From positions 1 through 5,396 of the forward strand of contig CAYMLL010000425.1 of the NCBI GenBank assembly GCA_964390645.1: a stretch of DNA of 5,396 bases, written 5' to 3'. Under the pieces are notes generated by a model. It did not search any database. It was not told the DNA's origin and worked only from the letters and a program-made list of their open reading frames with translations. A program made the position numbers and the translations under genes. Shown piece by piece: positions 1 to 5,396 of the stretch (positions are counted from its first letter, which is position 1; every line of letters starts with the position of its first letter). This DNA is from CAYMLL01 sp964390645 (GTDB lineage: Bacteria > Planctomycetota > UBA8108).

Positions 1-114
1 GTCCTTTACTTTAAAGCCCCCCGTCCCCCTCCAGAAGGCTGACGACTGCCAAATGCCAGAAAACCGGACACTACCGGTCCCCGGTCAGCCCTCTCGACCG
101 CGGGTCGACCGACG

Positions 115-132
115 AAAAATCGCCGCCGGCGA
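115..132 (-). terminator. Candidate intrinsic terminator of the leftward methyltransferase gene
   Basis: Read on the minus strand, the inverted repeat TCGCC-GGC-GGCGA (132 to 120) is followed directly by five T residues (119 to 115). A GC-rich hairpin plus a T run is the form of a rho-independent terminator, and A/T runs of this length are rare in this GC-rich window. It lies about 110 bases beyond the stop codon of the methyltransferase gene. The stem is only five pairs and the T run is short, so termination may be inefficient. On the plus strand the hairpin is not followed by T residues. Confidence 0.42.
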
Positions 133-201
133 CGAAATATCCCCGGCGAGCGCCCTGGAGCAGCCCGTCAAACCACGCCCCGTCCCCGAGTCCCGAATCG
201 C

Positions 202-219
202 CGGCGACCGGGGTCGCCG
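202..219. repeat. Perfect 8-bp inverted repeat just beyond the methyltransferase stop codon
   Basis: CGGCGACC at 202-209 is the exact reverse complement of GGTCGCCG at 212-219. With the innermost pair opened it makes a seven-pair GC-rich stem with a four-base loop. It lies 21 bases beyond the leftward stop codon. Neither strand has a T run after it, so it is not a standard terminator. It could protect the mRNA 3' end or help termination at the T-run hairpin further on. Confidence 0.4.
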
Positions 220-240
220 TCAGGGCCCGTCACCCCCGAT

Positions 241-1530
241 TCACCGCACCCGCGCGAACACCGCCTTGAGGTACCGGGATTCCGGACAGTGCACCGAGAT
301 CGGATGATCCTCGGCAGCCCCTCCGATGTGGACGATCTCGAGATCACGGCCCGCGAGCTCGGCTGCGTGGCGCAGGGTTCGGAGAAACTTCTCCTCGCTC
401 ACGAGCCCGGAGCACGAGCAGGTCAAGAGCAGTCCCCCCGGGGCGATGGCCCGACAAGCGTAGGTGTTGATGTCGACGTAGCGACGCTCGGCATCCTCGA
501 GCCGATCGCGGCTCGTCGCCCACTTCGGCGGGTCGACCACGATGGCCTCGAAGGGCTCGGCGGCGTGGCGCTGGTTGCGGAGAAACTCGAAGGCGTCCTG
601 ATGGACGAACTCGATCGACGCGTGGTTGAGCTCGGCGTTGCGCTTCGCCTGCACGATGGCCTTCTCATCCAGATCGACGGCGACGACACGCCGCGCCCGG
701 CCGATCGTCCTCGCCGCCACCGAGAAGGCGCCTGTGTAGCAGCATGCGTCGAGCACCTTCTTGCCACGCACGAAGCCGGCAAAGCGCTCGCGGTTCTGAC
801 GCTGATCCAGGAAGAACCCGGTCTTGTGCCCGGATGTGCTGACAAGAAAGCGCATCTTCCCCTCGCGCACCTCGGACTCCCACGCGCCTTCCTGGTCAAG
901 CCTCTCCTGCTCGCGCGTGTCGATTCCCTCGTGGCGGGCGGACGACGGATCGACACGGAGCACGATCTGTGAGCCCGGGAAGACATCGAGAAGCAGATGC
1001 TCGATCAGGCGACGGCGTTCCCAGAATGCGCGGCTGAATATCTGCACAACGAGCATCTGGCCGTAACGATCGACAACCAGCCCGCTGAGCCCGTCCCCTT
1101 CGCCGTGCACCACGCGCCAGGCGTCGGTCTTCTTCTCCAGACGCAGGAAGTCGCGACGCAGCGACACGGCGTTCTCGATCTTCTCGCGCAGGAAGCCTCC
1201 GTTGAGCTGGCGCGTGACGTCTCGGGTCATCACCCGCACGGCGATCTGCGAGACACCGTGCCAGAAGCCGCGACCGAGCGGATCACCACGCGAGGAGACA
1301 ACGACGACCTCGTCTCCGTGCGCCAGCCCGCGGGGGGCGCGCGCGATCTGTCGACGGTACACCCAGGGATGAAACTGCGACACCCGCGAGGATCGCAGCG
1401 TGACCCGAGGCGTGCCATCGTCGGCCGGAACCTCTGGAGGCACCCCGGGAGCGTCATCGCTCTCCCGGCTGACCTGGCTGGTATCCGTCTCCATCGCTGT
1501 CGCCGTCAGAATCGTCGCGACCCGAGTCAT
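241..1530 (-). CDS. rlmI: RlmI-like 23S rRNA (cytosine-C5) methyltransferase
   Basis: This is a class I SAM-dependent methyltransferase of the RlmI/COG1092 family (429 residues). In E. coli RlmI makes 5-methylcytosine at position 1962 of 23S rRNA; the same target here is inferred. An N-terminal PUA-like RNA-binding domain covers about residues 43-105 and includes HPWVY at 54-58. A linker domain follows with the family signature GLSGLVVDRYG (147-157). The catalytic domain has GHKTGFFLDQRQNR (234-247), the SAM-binding loop VLDACCYTGAF (259-269), acidic D286, DPPKWA (333-338) and TCSCS (370-374), where the methyltransferase cysteines lie. It ends with the family-type DHP...SRYLK. ATG at 1530 is preferred over ATG at 1494 because only 1530 has a Shine-Dalgarno sequence. 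The roughly 40 residues before the PUA domain are acidic and Pro-rich, longer than is usual. The gene is divergent from thiI. Confidence 0.9.
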   Translation of the reverse strand: MTRVATILTATAMETDTSQVSRESDDAPGVPPEVPADDGTPRVTLRSSRVSQFHPWVYRRQIARAPRGLAHGDEVVVVSSRGDPLGRGFWHGVSQIAVRVMTRDVTRQLNGGFLREKIENAVSLRRDFLRLEKKTDAWRVVHGEGDGLSGLVVDRYGQMLVVQIFSRAFWERRRLIEHLLLDVFPGSQIVLRVDPSSARHEGIDTREQERLDQEGAWESEVREGKMRFLVSTSGHKTGFFLDQRQNRERFAGFVRGKKVLDACCYTGAFSVAARTIGRARRVVAVDLDEKAIVQAKRNAELNHASIEFVHQDAFEFLRNQRHAAEPFEAIVVDPPKWATSRDRLEDAERRYVDINTYACRAIAPGGLLLTCSCSGLVSEEKFLRTLRHAAELAGRDLEIVHIGGAAEDHPISVHCPESRYLKAVFARVR

Positions 1531-1611
1531 GGCCGCCGACTTCCTCCCGTGCCGATTTCGCGGTACGCTCTCGAGTCTTCTCGACGACAGAAACCCGACA
1601 GAGTACCCGCC
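1531..1611. promoter_or_regulatory. Divergent intergenic region between the methyltransferase gene and thiI
   Basis: This 81-bp gap must hold the leader of the leftward gene and probably the promoters of both genes, since they diverge. It contains the inverted repeat TCGAG-TCTT-CTCGA (1571-1584) and a direct repeat of TCTCGA, which could be an operator or a chance feature. I see no convincing -35/-10 pair in either direction, so the promoters may be non-canonical or overlap the coding regions. Confidence 0.35.
1541..1548 (-). promoter_or_regulatory. Shine-Dalgarno site deciding the methyltransferase start
   Basis: The minus strand reads GGGAGGAA here, close to the anti-Shine-Dalgarno complement, and ends ten bases before the ATG at 1530. 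The alternative in-frame ATG at 1494 has no purine-rich stretch in front of it. This favours the longer N-terminus. Confidence 0.6.
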
Positions 1612-2856
1612 GTGTCGAGTCCCGAAAAGGAGAAAAGCGCACCGTCCGCTCGCGATATCCTCGAAGCCACCCACATCCTCGTGCACTACGATGAGATCGC
1701 CCTGAAGGGCGGCAACCGCAGGATGTTCGAGGCTTGCCTCGAACGCAACATCCGCGCGGCGCTGCGCGGGCTCGGAGAGTGTCGCGTGCGCCGAAAATAC
1801 GGGCGCTTTCTCGTCAAGCTCGGTGACCGGACGACGGTCGACGAGGCCTGCCGTCGCCTGGCCCGCGTTGTCGGCATCGCACGCTTCTCGCCCTGCATAC
1901 GCCTCGATCCGAGACTCGACGCAGCGAAGGAGCACCTGGCCCTGCTCGTCGACAGGCTCCTGGAGGACGGCAAGTCGCCGTCGAGCTTCGCGATCACCAC
2001 GCACCGCGCGCGCAAGGACCTGCCCTTTCGATCGATCGACGCCAACCGCGAGCTCGGCTCGCTGGTGGTCGAGAAGACCGGCTGGAAGGTCCGGCTCGAC
2101 GATCCCGAGCTGCCGATACACGTCTGGTTCGTCGACCACGACGCCTTCGTCGCCGTCGAACGCCTCGCAGGTCCCGGCGGGCTTCCCTCCGGGAGCACGG
2201 GTCTCGTCGCCAGCCTGCTCTCCGGAGGAATCGACTCGCCCGTCGCGACCTGCAGGATCATCAAGCGCGGCGCCGAGGTCGTTCTCATCCACTTCCACAG
2301 CTTTCCGCACACGAGCGTCGCGAGCCAGGACAAGGTTCGCGAGCTCGCATCGCTGATCCTGCAACACGGCAAGACCGCCCGACTCCACATGGTGCCGTTC
2401 GCCGCGACACAGCAACGAATCGTCACCGAGTGCCCGGCGCCGCTTCGAGTCATTCTTTATCGCCGCTACATGATCCGGGCCGCCCAGGCGATCGCCTTCC
2501 AGGAGCGGGCCCTGGCTCTCGTCACCGGGGAGAGCCTCGGACAGGTCGCCAGCCAGACGCTCGAGAACCTCGACACCATCCAGCAGGTCGCGACGCTGCC
2601 GATCCTGCGACCGCTGATCGGCATGCACAAGGCGGAGATCATCGAGGACGCACGACGGATCGGCACCTACGAGACGTCGATCGAGCCGCACGACGACTGC
2701 TGCTCCTTCCTCATGCCGCCGAAGCCCGCGACACGATCGACCCCGACGCAGCTCGAGGAAGCCGAGGGGGCACTCGACACGGAACGGGAAATCCGCGAGC
2801 TCCTGGAGAGCACGGAGATCGAGGAGATCGAGGGCGGCGACATGTCGCCCCGCTGA
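1612..2856 (+). CDS. thiI: tRNA 4-thiouridine synthase ThiI, short form without rhodanese domain
   Basis: ThiI uses ATP to adenylate uridine 8 of tRNA and places sulfur there, giving 4-thiouridine; in some bacteria it also supplies sulfur for the thiamine thiazole. The N-terminus has the ferredoxin-like motif HYDEIALKGGNRRMFE (25-40). A THUMP domain follows at about 60-165, then a PP-loop ATPase domain with SGGIDSP (204-210) and TGESLGQVASQTLENL (305-320). The DDCC at 361-364 sits where short ThiI proteins carry their conserved cysteine. The protein is 414 residues and ends in an acidic tail (about 383-410). There is no C-terminal rhodanese domain of the E. coli type, so sulfur must come from a separate donor. 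Start: GTG at 1612 is the nearest in-frame start codon before the conserved N-terminus and lies just outside the divergent gene, but its Shine-Dalgarno site is poor. The downstream gene begins 55 bases after the stop. Confidence 0.93.
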   Translation: MSSPEKEKSAPSARDILEATHILVHYDEIALKGGNRRMFEACLERNIRAALRGLGECRVRRKYGRFLVKLGDRTTVDEACRRLARVVGIARFSPCIRLDPRLDAAKEHLALLVDRLLEDGKSPSSFAITTHRARKDLPFRSIDANRELGSLVVEKTGWKVRLDDPELPIHVWFVDHDAFVAVERLAGPGGLPSGSTGLVASLLSGGIDSPVATCRIIKRGAEVVLIHFHSFPHTSVASQDKVRELASLILQHGKTARLHMVPFAATQQRIVTECPAPLRVILYRRYMIRAAQAIAFQERALALVTGESLGQVASQTLENLDTIQQVATLPILRPLIGMHKAEIIEDARRIGTYETSIEPHDDCCSFLMPPKPATRSTPTQLEEAEGALDTEREIRELLESTEIEEIEGGDMSPR

Positions 2857-2865
2857 GGAATCAGC

Positions 2866-2871
2866 TATGAT
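2866..2871 (+). promoter_or_regulatory. Possible -10 element upstream of the DJ-1 family gene
   Basis: TATGAT, one mismatch from TATAAT, stands in the 55-bp gap after thiI. A second AT-rich stretch, GATAAT, lies at 2884-2889. No good -35 hexamer is found 16-18 bases upstream. Transcription from here would give a leader of about 34 bases before the ATG at 2912. Readthrough from thiI is equally possible. Confidence 0.28.
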
Positions 2872-2911
2872 CCACTTCCTCTGATAATCACCGACCACGG
2901 AGACCGAGACA

Positions 2912-3460
2912 ATGCCGAACGCCTGTGTCCTCCTCGCGGACGGATTCGAGGAGATCGAGGCCATAGTCGTTATCGACGTGCTGCGCCGTGCCGGGATCGA
3001 CGTGGTCACCGTCGGCACGCGCGGCACTCAAGTCACCGGGTCCCACGGCGTTCCGATCGAGGCTGACTCGACTCTCGAGACCTGCGCCGACACCAACTGG
3101 GATGCGGTCGTGCTCCCTGGCGGCCTCCCGGGCGCGACGAACCTCCGCGACGACGAGCAGGTGCGAGAGCTGCTGCGTCGTCAGCACGAGTCCGGACGAA
3201 CGGTGGCCGCCATCTGCGCCGCTCCGATCGCGCTGGGCAGCGCCGGCGTGCTCGAAGGCCGACGCGCGACGTGCTACCCGGGATTCGAGGACCAGATGAT
3301 CGGCGCCAGCCGGTCGGCAGACCGTGTCGTCGCCGACGGGAACGTCGTCACCAGCCGGGGCCCCGGCACCGCATTCGACTTCGCCCTCATGCTCGTCGCC
3401 CGCCTCGTCGACGAGGAGACGGCCGAGGCCCTGCGCGACGGGATGCTGCTTTCGACGTGA
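2912..3460 (+). CDS. DJ-1/YajL-family (DJ-1/PfpI superfamily) protein
   Basis: This is a 182-residue member of the DJ-1/YajL (formerly ThiJ) branch, about the usual length for the family and probably cytosolic. Visible marks are GFEEIEA (11-17), whose E16 matches the glutamate that tunes the reactive cysteine, PGGLPGATNLRDD (69-81), AAICAAP (99-105) with nucleophile-elbow C102, CYPGFED, and the C-terminal SRGPGTAFDFAL. Family members are described as oxidative-stress protectors, chaperones and glyoxalases. Reported protein and nucleotide deglycase activity is disputed, so the exact reaction is open. The name ThiJ does not imply thiamine synthesis, and the place next to thiI should not be read that way. 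The ATG at 2912 is preceded by GGAG at 2899-2902, nine bases away. The stop overlaps the GTG start of queE. Confidence 0.88.
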   Translation: MPNACVLLADGFEEIEAIVVIDVLRRAGIDVVTVGTRGTQVTGSHGVPIEADSTLETCADTNWDAVVLPGGLPGATNLRDDEQVRELLRRQHESGRTVAAICAAPIALGSAGVLEGRRATCYPGFEDQMIGASRSADRVVADGNVVTSRGPGTAFDFALMLVARLVDEETAEALRDGMLLST

Positions 3461-4158
3461 GCAAGCCGCTCGTGCCGCCGGAGCTCGGGGGCCTCGGTCC
3501 GCGCGAGCTCTTCCTCAACGAGACGTTTTTCAGTATCCAGGGAGAGTCGACACATGCCGGCCGACCCTGCCTCTTTTTTCGGCTCGCCGGCTGTCACTTG
3601 CGCTGCACGTGGTGCGACACGGAGTACGCGTTCCACGAAGGTGAGGTCACGACGATCGATCGCTGCCTCGAGCTGGCGCGGCGCAGCGGCGCGAAGCTCG
3701 TCGAGGTCACGGGTGGCGAGCCACTGCTGCAGGGCGCCGTCTTTCCGCTGCTGAGCGAGCTCTGCGACGCTGGATACGAGGTTCTCCTCGAGACGAGCGG
3801 CGCGACTCGAATCGATCGAGTCGATCCACGCGTCCGTCGCATCGTCGACTGGAAGGCGCCCGGCAGCAAGGAGGTCTCCCGCAACTTGCCGTCCGTCATC
3901 GACGATCTGCGGGACGGTGACGAGGTGAAGGTCGTGCTGCTCGATCGCGCCGACTACGAGTGGGCGCGCGCCTGGCTCGGAGAGCTCATCGAGCGTCGCG
4001 ACGATATCGGCACTCTGATTCCGGTCCACCTCTGTCCCGTGTTCGGTCGACTACAACCGAAGGACCTGGCAGGGTGGATGCTCGAGGATCGCCTGCCCGC
4101 CAGGCTCAACCTGCAGCTCCACAAGGCGATCTGGCCTGACGAGACACGAGGTTTCTGA
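3457..4158 (+). CDS. queE: 7-carboxy-7-deazaguanine synthase QueE (radical SAM)
   Basis: QueE converts 6-carboxy-5,6,7,8-tetrahydropterin to 7-carboxy-7-deazaguanine, the radical-SAM step toward preQ0 and queuosine (and some 7-deazaguanine DNA modifications). The 233-residue protein has ETFFSIQGES (22-31), the cluster motif C46-x3-C50-x2-C53 for the 4Fe-4S centre, the SAM-contacting TGGEPLLQ (85-92), ETSGA (112-116), DWKAP (131-135) and the typical QueE ending LQLHKAIW...RGF (219-233). This is the CX3CX2C version, not the long-insert version. GTG at 3457 overlaps the preceding stop as GTGA. A weak GGGA (3440-3443) is the only Shine-Dalgarno-like stretch, which fits translational coupling. GTG at 3472 is a less likely alternative. 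No queC, queD, queF or folE is in the window. Confidence 0.94.
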   Translation: MSKPLVPPELGGLGPRELFLNETFFSIQGESTHAGRPCLFFRLAGCHLRCTWCDTEYAFHEGEVTTIDRCLELARRSGAKLVEVTGGEPLLQGAVFPLLSELCDAGYEVLLETSGATRIDRVDPRVRRIVDWKAPGSKEVSRNLPSVIDDLRDGDEVKVVLLDRADYEWARAWLGELIERRDDIGTLIPVHLCPVFGRLQPKDLAGWMLEDRLPARLNLQLHKAIWPDETRGF

Positions 4159-4176
4159 CCCTCCGACATGCCGACT

Positions 4177-4204
4177 CGGGCCGGAAAGCTCAGGCTCGGG
4201 CCCG
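4177..4204. repeat. Weak stem-loop after queE
   Basis: CGGGCC at 4177-4182 can pair with GGCCCG at 4199-4204 across a 16-base loop. The octamer CTCGGGCC also occurs twice directly (4175-4182 and 4195-4202). No T run follows, so this is not a standard terminator. It lies in the 89-bp gap before the next gene and may be chance in GC-rich DNA. Confidence 0.22.
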
Positions 4205-4247
4205 CCGGCGACAACCAGCACGCCCCTCGACCGCGGAGACGACCCGG

Positions 4248-4781
4248 ATGAAAGAGTCCGAGACGACACGAACAGCCCCCACGAAGCCCGGCTCGGTCGG
4301 GGCGACGCGGGCCCGTGCCGGCGCGATCGTGTGGATCTTGATCGTCGTGCTGATCGGTATCGGCGCCCGCCGACTCGGACGACTCGATCCTCCTCCCCCG
4401 GCCGTACGCACCCTCACGGACGCCCACGGCGCCACGGTCAGCTTCCTCGACGCCGCCGCCGCGCTGGGGCCCCGCCACCCCGGCGTCGACGCACGCGTCA
4501 TCGCCTCGCGCACTCCGATCGAGATCGACCCGCGGAGCTGCGAGGTCGTGTTTCCCGACGGCCGACGTCGGCGCATCCCGCCGGCGGCGAACCTCGTGCT
4601 CGTCGGCGCCGACGCCCATGTCGATCCGATGTGGATCGAGAGGCGGCGTCCCGGCCCCCTCGTCCTGGCCCTCCTGTCCGCTACCGGGCCCCCGAGCGGC
4701 TGGGCCGAGTGGTTCCGCAACCCGAGCCTCCTGGCCGCTCTCGGGCCCCACGGGGAGCGAGTGCTGCAATTCTGGCGCTGA
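4248..4781 (+). CDS. Unrecognised single-pass membrane protein
   Basis: I do not recognise this 177-residue protein. The first 23 residues are polar and basic (R8, K13, R21, R23). One hydrophobic segment follows at about 25-40 (GAIVWILIVVLIGIGA), then R41 R42 R45 and a Pro run (PPPP) at about 48-51. The remaining 125 residues are soluble-looking. With no clear cleavage site it is probably a membrane anchor; basic residues flank both sides, so topology is unclear. The C-terminal part has one Cys and two stretches with Trp and Pro, and ends QFWR. The ATG at 4248 has GGAG at 4235-4238, nine bases upstream. The high G/C third-position use matches the neighbours, which supports coding, while the opposite-strand frames give Arg/Ser-rich translations. 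It follows queE in the same direction, but the 89-bp gap does not prove shared transcription. Confidence 0.72.
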   Translation: MKESETTRTAPTKPGSVGATRARAGAIVWILIVVLIGIGARRLGRLDPPPPAVRTLTDAHGATVSFLDAAAALGPRHPGVDARVIASRTPIEIDPRSCEVVFPDGRRRRIPPAANLVLVGADAHVDPMWIERRRPGPLVLALLSATGPPSGWAEWFRNPSLLAALGPHGERVLQFWR

Positions 4782-4877
4782 GCCCGTCCGCCCCGCCACG
4801 TAAACGTTTGCCAGCGGCGACCTTGCGAGTCCGCAACGGAGCCCTCGCCAGGTGCCGGCGCGCGTCGCGGACGCAAC

Positions 4878-4886
4878 TGGTACAAT
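4878..4886 (+). promoter_or_regulatory. Possible extended -10 promoter for the lipoprotein gene
   Basis: TGGTACAAT matches an extended -10 element (TG, one base, then TACAAT at 4881-4886, one mismatch from TATAAT). No recognisable -35 is found at 4858-4863, which extended -10 promoters can lack. A GCGTC-GCG-GACGC inverted repeat (4862-4874) lies directly upstream. Transcription would begin near 4892-4894, giving a leader of about 105 bases that includes the stem-loop at 4911-4967. Confidence 0.33.
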
Positions 4887-4910
4887 CGATGTTCCCGGCG
4901 AATCCTCCGT

Positions 4911-4967
4911 CCGAAGCGCGACGACCCTGATCGCTGTCGCCGGCTCCCGCCGTCCGGGTCGCTTCGG
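4911..4967 (+). other. Long bulged stem-loop in the leader of the lipoprotein gene
   Basis: CCGAAG (4911-4916) pairs with CTTCGG (4962-4967), and CGACCC (4922-4927) pairs with GGGTCG (4956-4961). That gives twelve Watson-Crick pairs with one five-base bulge (4917-4921) and a 28-base apical region that can fold further. Because CG flanks the bulge on both sides, the bulge can shift by two bases. No T run follows; the next bases are C-rich. It ends 30 bases before the GTG at 4998. It may be a leader structure, a terminator of the preceding gene without a T run, or a chance fold of GC-rich DNA. Confidence 0.45.
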
Positions 4968-4997
4968 CTCCCCCCTTCCACGTGACGCCCCCGAACC

Positions 4998-5396
<399 letters not shown>

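Larger units (their letters stand above)
1..240. other. Region without a supported gene, rich in short inverted repeats
   Basis: I find no convincing gene here. The rightward frame beginning at position 2 stays open to 307, but it would overlap the 3' end of the methyltransferase gene, its translation is mostly Arg and Pro, and no ribosome binding site precedes its ATG at 53. Several short perfect inverted repeats are visible: 94-99 with 103-108, 120-124 with 128-132, and 202-209 with 212-219. The middle one is listed as a possible terminator. The stretch most likely lies downstream of the leftward methyltransferase gene. What lies further left cannot be seen. Confidence 0.5.

Noticed and set aside
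53..307. An 84-residue rightward open frame, open from position 2
   Set aside because: Its product is mostly Arg and Pro with no motif, it has no ribosome binding site, and it overlaps the end of the methyltransferase gene. It could be the tail of a gene from the left, but nothing supports that.
997..1611. The thiI frame extended upstream to an ATG at 997
   Set aside because: This part is antisense to the methyltransferase gene, and ThiI proteins begin close to the HYDEIALKG motif. No ThiI-like sequence occurs before 1612.
2857..2911. A thiamine (TPP) or preQ1 riboswitch before the DJ-1 family gene or queE
   Set aside because: The gap is only 55 bases and has neither the conserved TPP core nor a preQ1 pseudoknot pattern; queE has no leader at all.
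241..3027. A 928-residue open frame on the minus strand that could be read as a large fusion protein
   Set aside because: Only the part from 1530 to 241 shows family motifs. The rest is antisense to thiI, has no recognisable domain, and is open only because GC-rich codon use on the plus strand removes stops from this antisense frame.
4823..4874. Small hairpins TTGCG-AGTC-CGCAA and GCGTC-GCG-GACGC considered as a terminator or a small RNA gene
   Set aside because: Stems are five pairs with no T run, and nothing resembles a tRNA or a known small RNA. Short perfect repeats like these are common by chance in GC-rich DNA.

Overview
The window is GC-rich bacterial DNA (by eye around two thirds G+C, with G or C at most third codon positions). 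It holds six protein-coding genes and little else. No mobile element, CRISPR array, tRNA or rRNA could be supported. The gene set is chromosomal housekeeping. The organism cannot be named from it. A lipoprotein signal, a membrane protein, an RlmI-type methyltransferase and a short ThiI fit many GC-rich, probably diderm lineages (Planctomycetota, Myxococcota, Acidobacteriota and similar).

Layout, left to right. Positions 1-240 carry no supported gene; they hold short inverted repeats, one of which is a plausible intrinsic terminator reading leftward out of the first gene. Leftward from 1530 to 241 is an RlmI-family 23S rRNA cytosine methyltransferase. An 81-bp divergent gap separates it from a rightward series: thiI (tRNA 4-thiouridine synthase, short form without rhodanese domain, 1612-2856), a DJ-1/YajL-family protein (2912-3460) and queE (7-carboxy-7-deazaguanine synthase, 3457-4158). 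The last two overlap by four bases (GTGA). After 89 bp comes an unrecognised single-pass membrane protein (4248-4781). After a further 216 bp, rich in inverted repeats, comes the start of a lipoprotein gene (GTG at 4998) that runs off the right end.

Three of the six genes modify RNA: 23S rRNA m5C, tRNA s4U8, and the 7-deazaguanine branch leading to queuosine. The DJ-1 family protein sits between two of them and is probably translationally coupled to queE. I see no unmistakably new system. The items most worth a second look are the lipoprotein gene with two back-to-back in-frame hexanucleotide repeats, the long bulged stem-loop just upstream of it, the DJ-1/QueE coupling, and the orphan membrane protein beside the lipoprotein.
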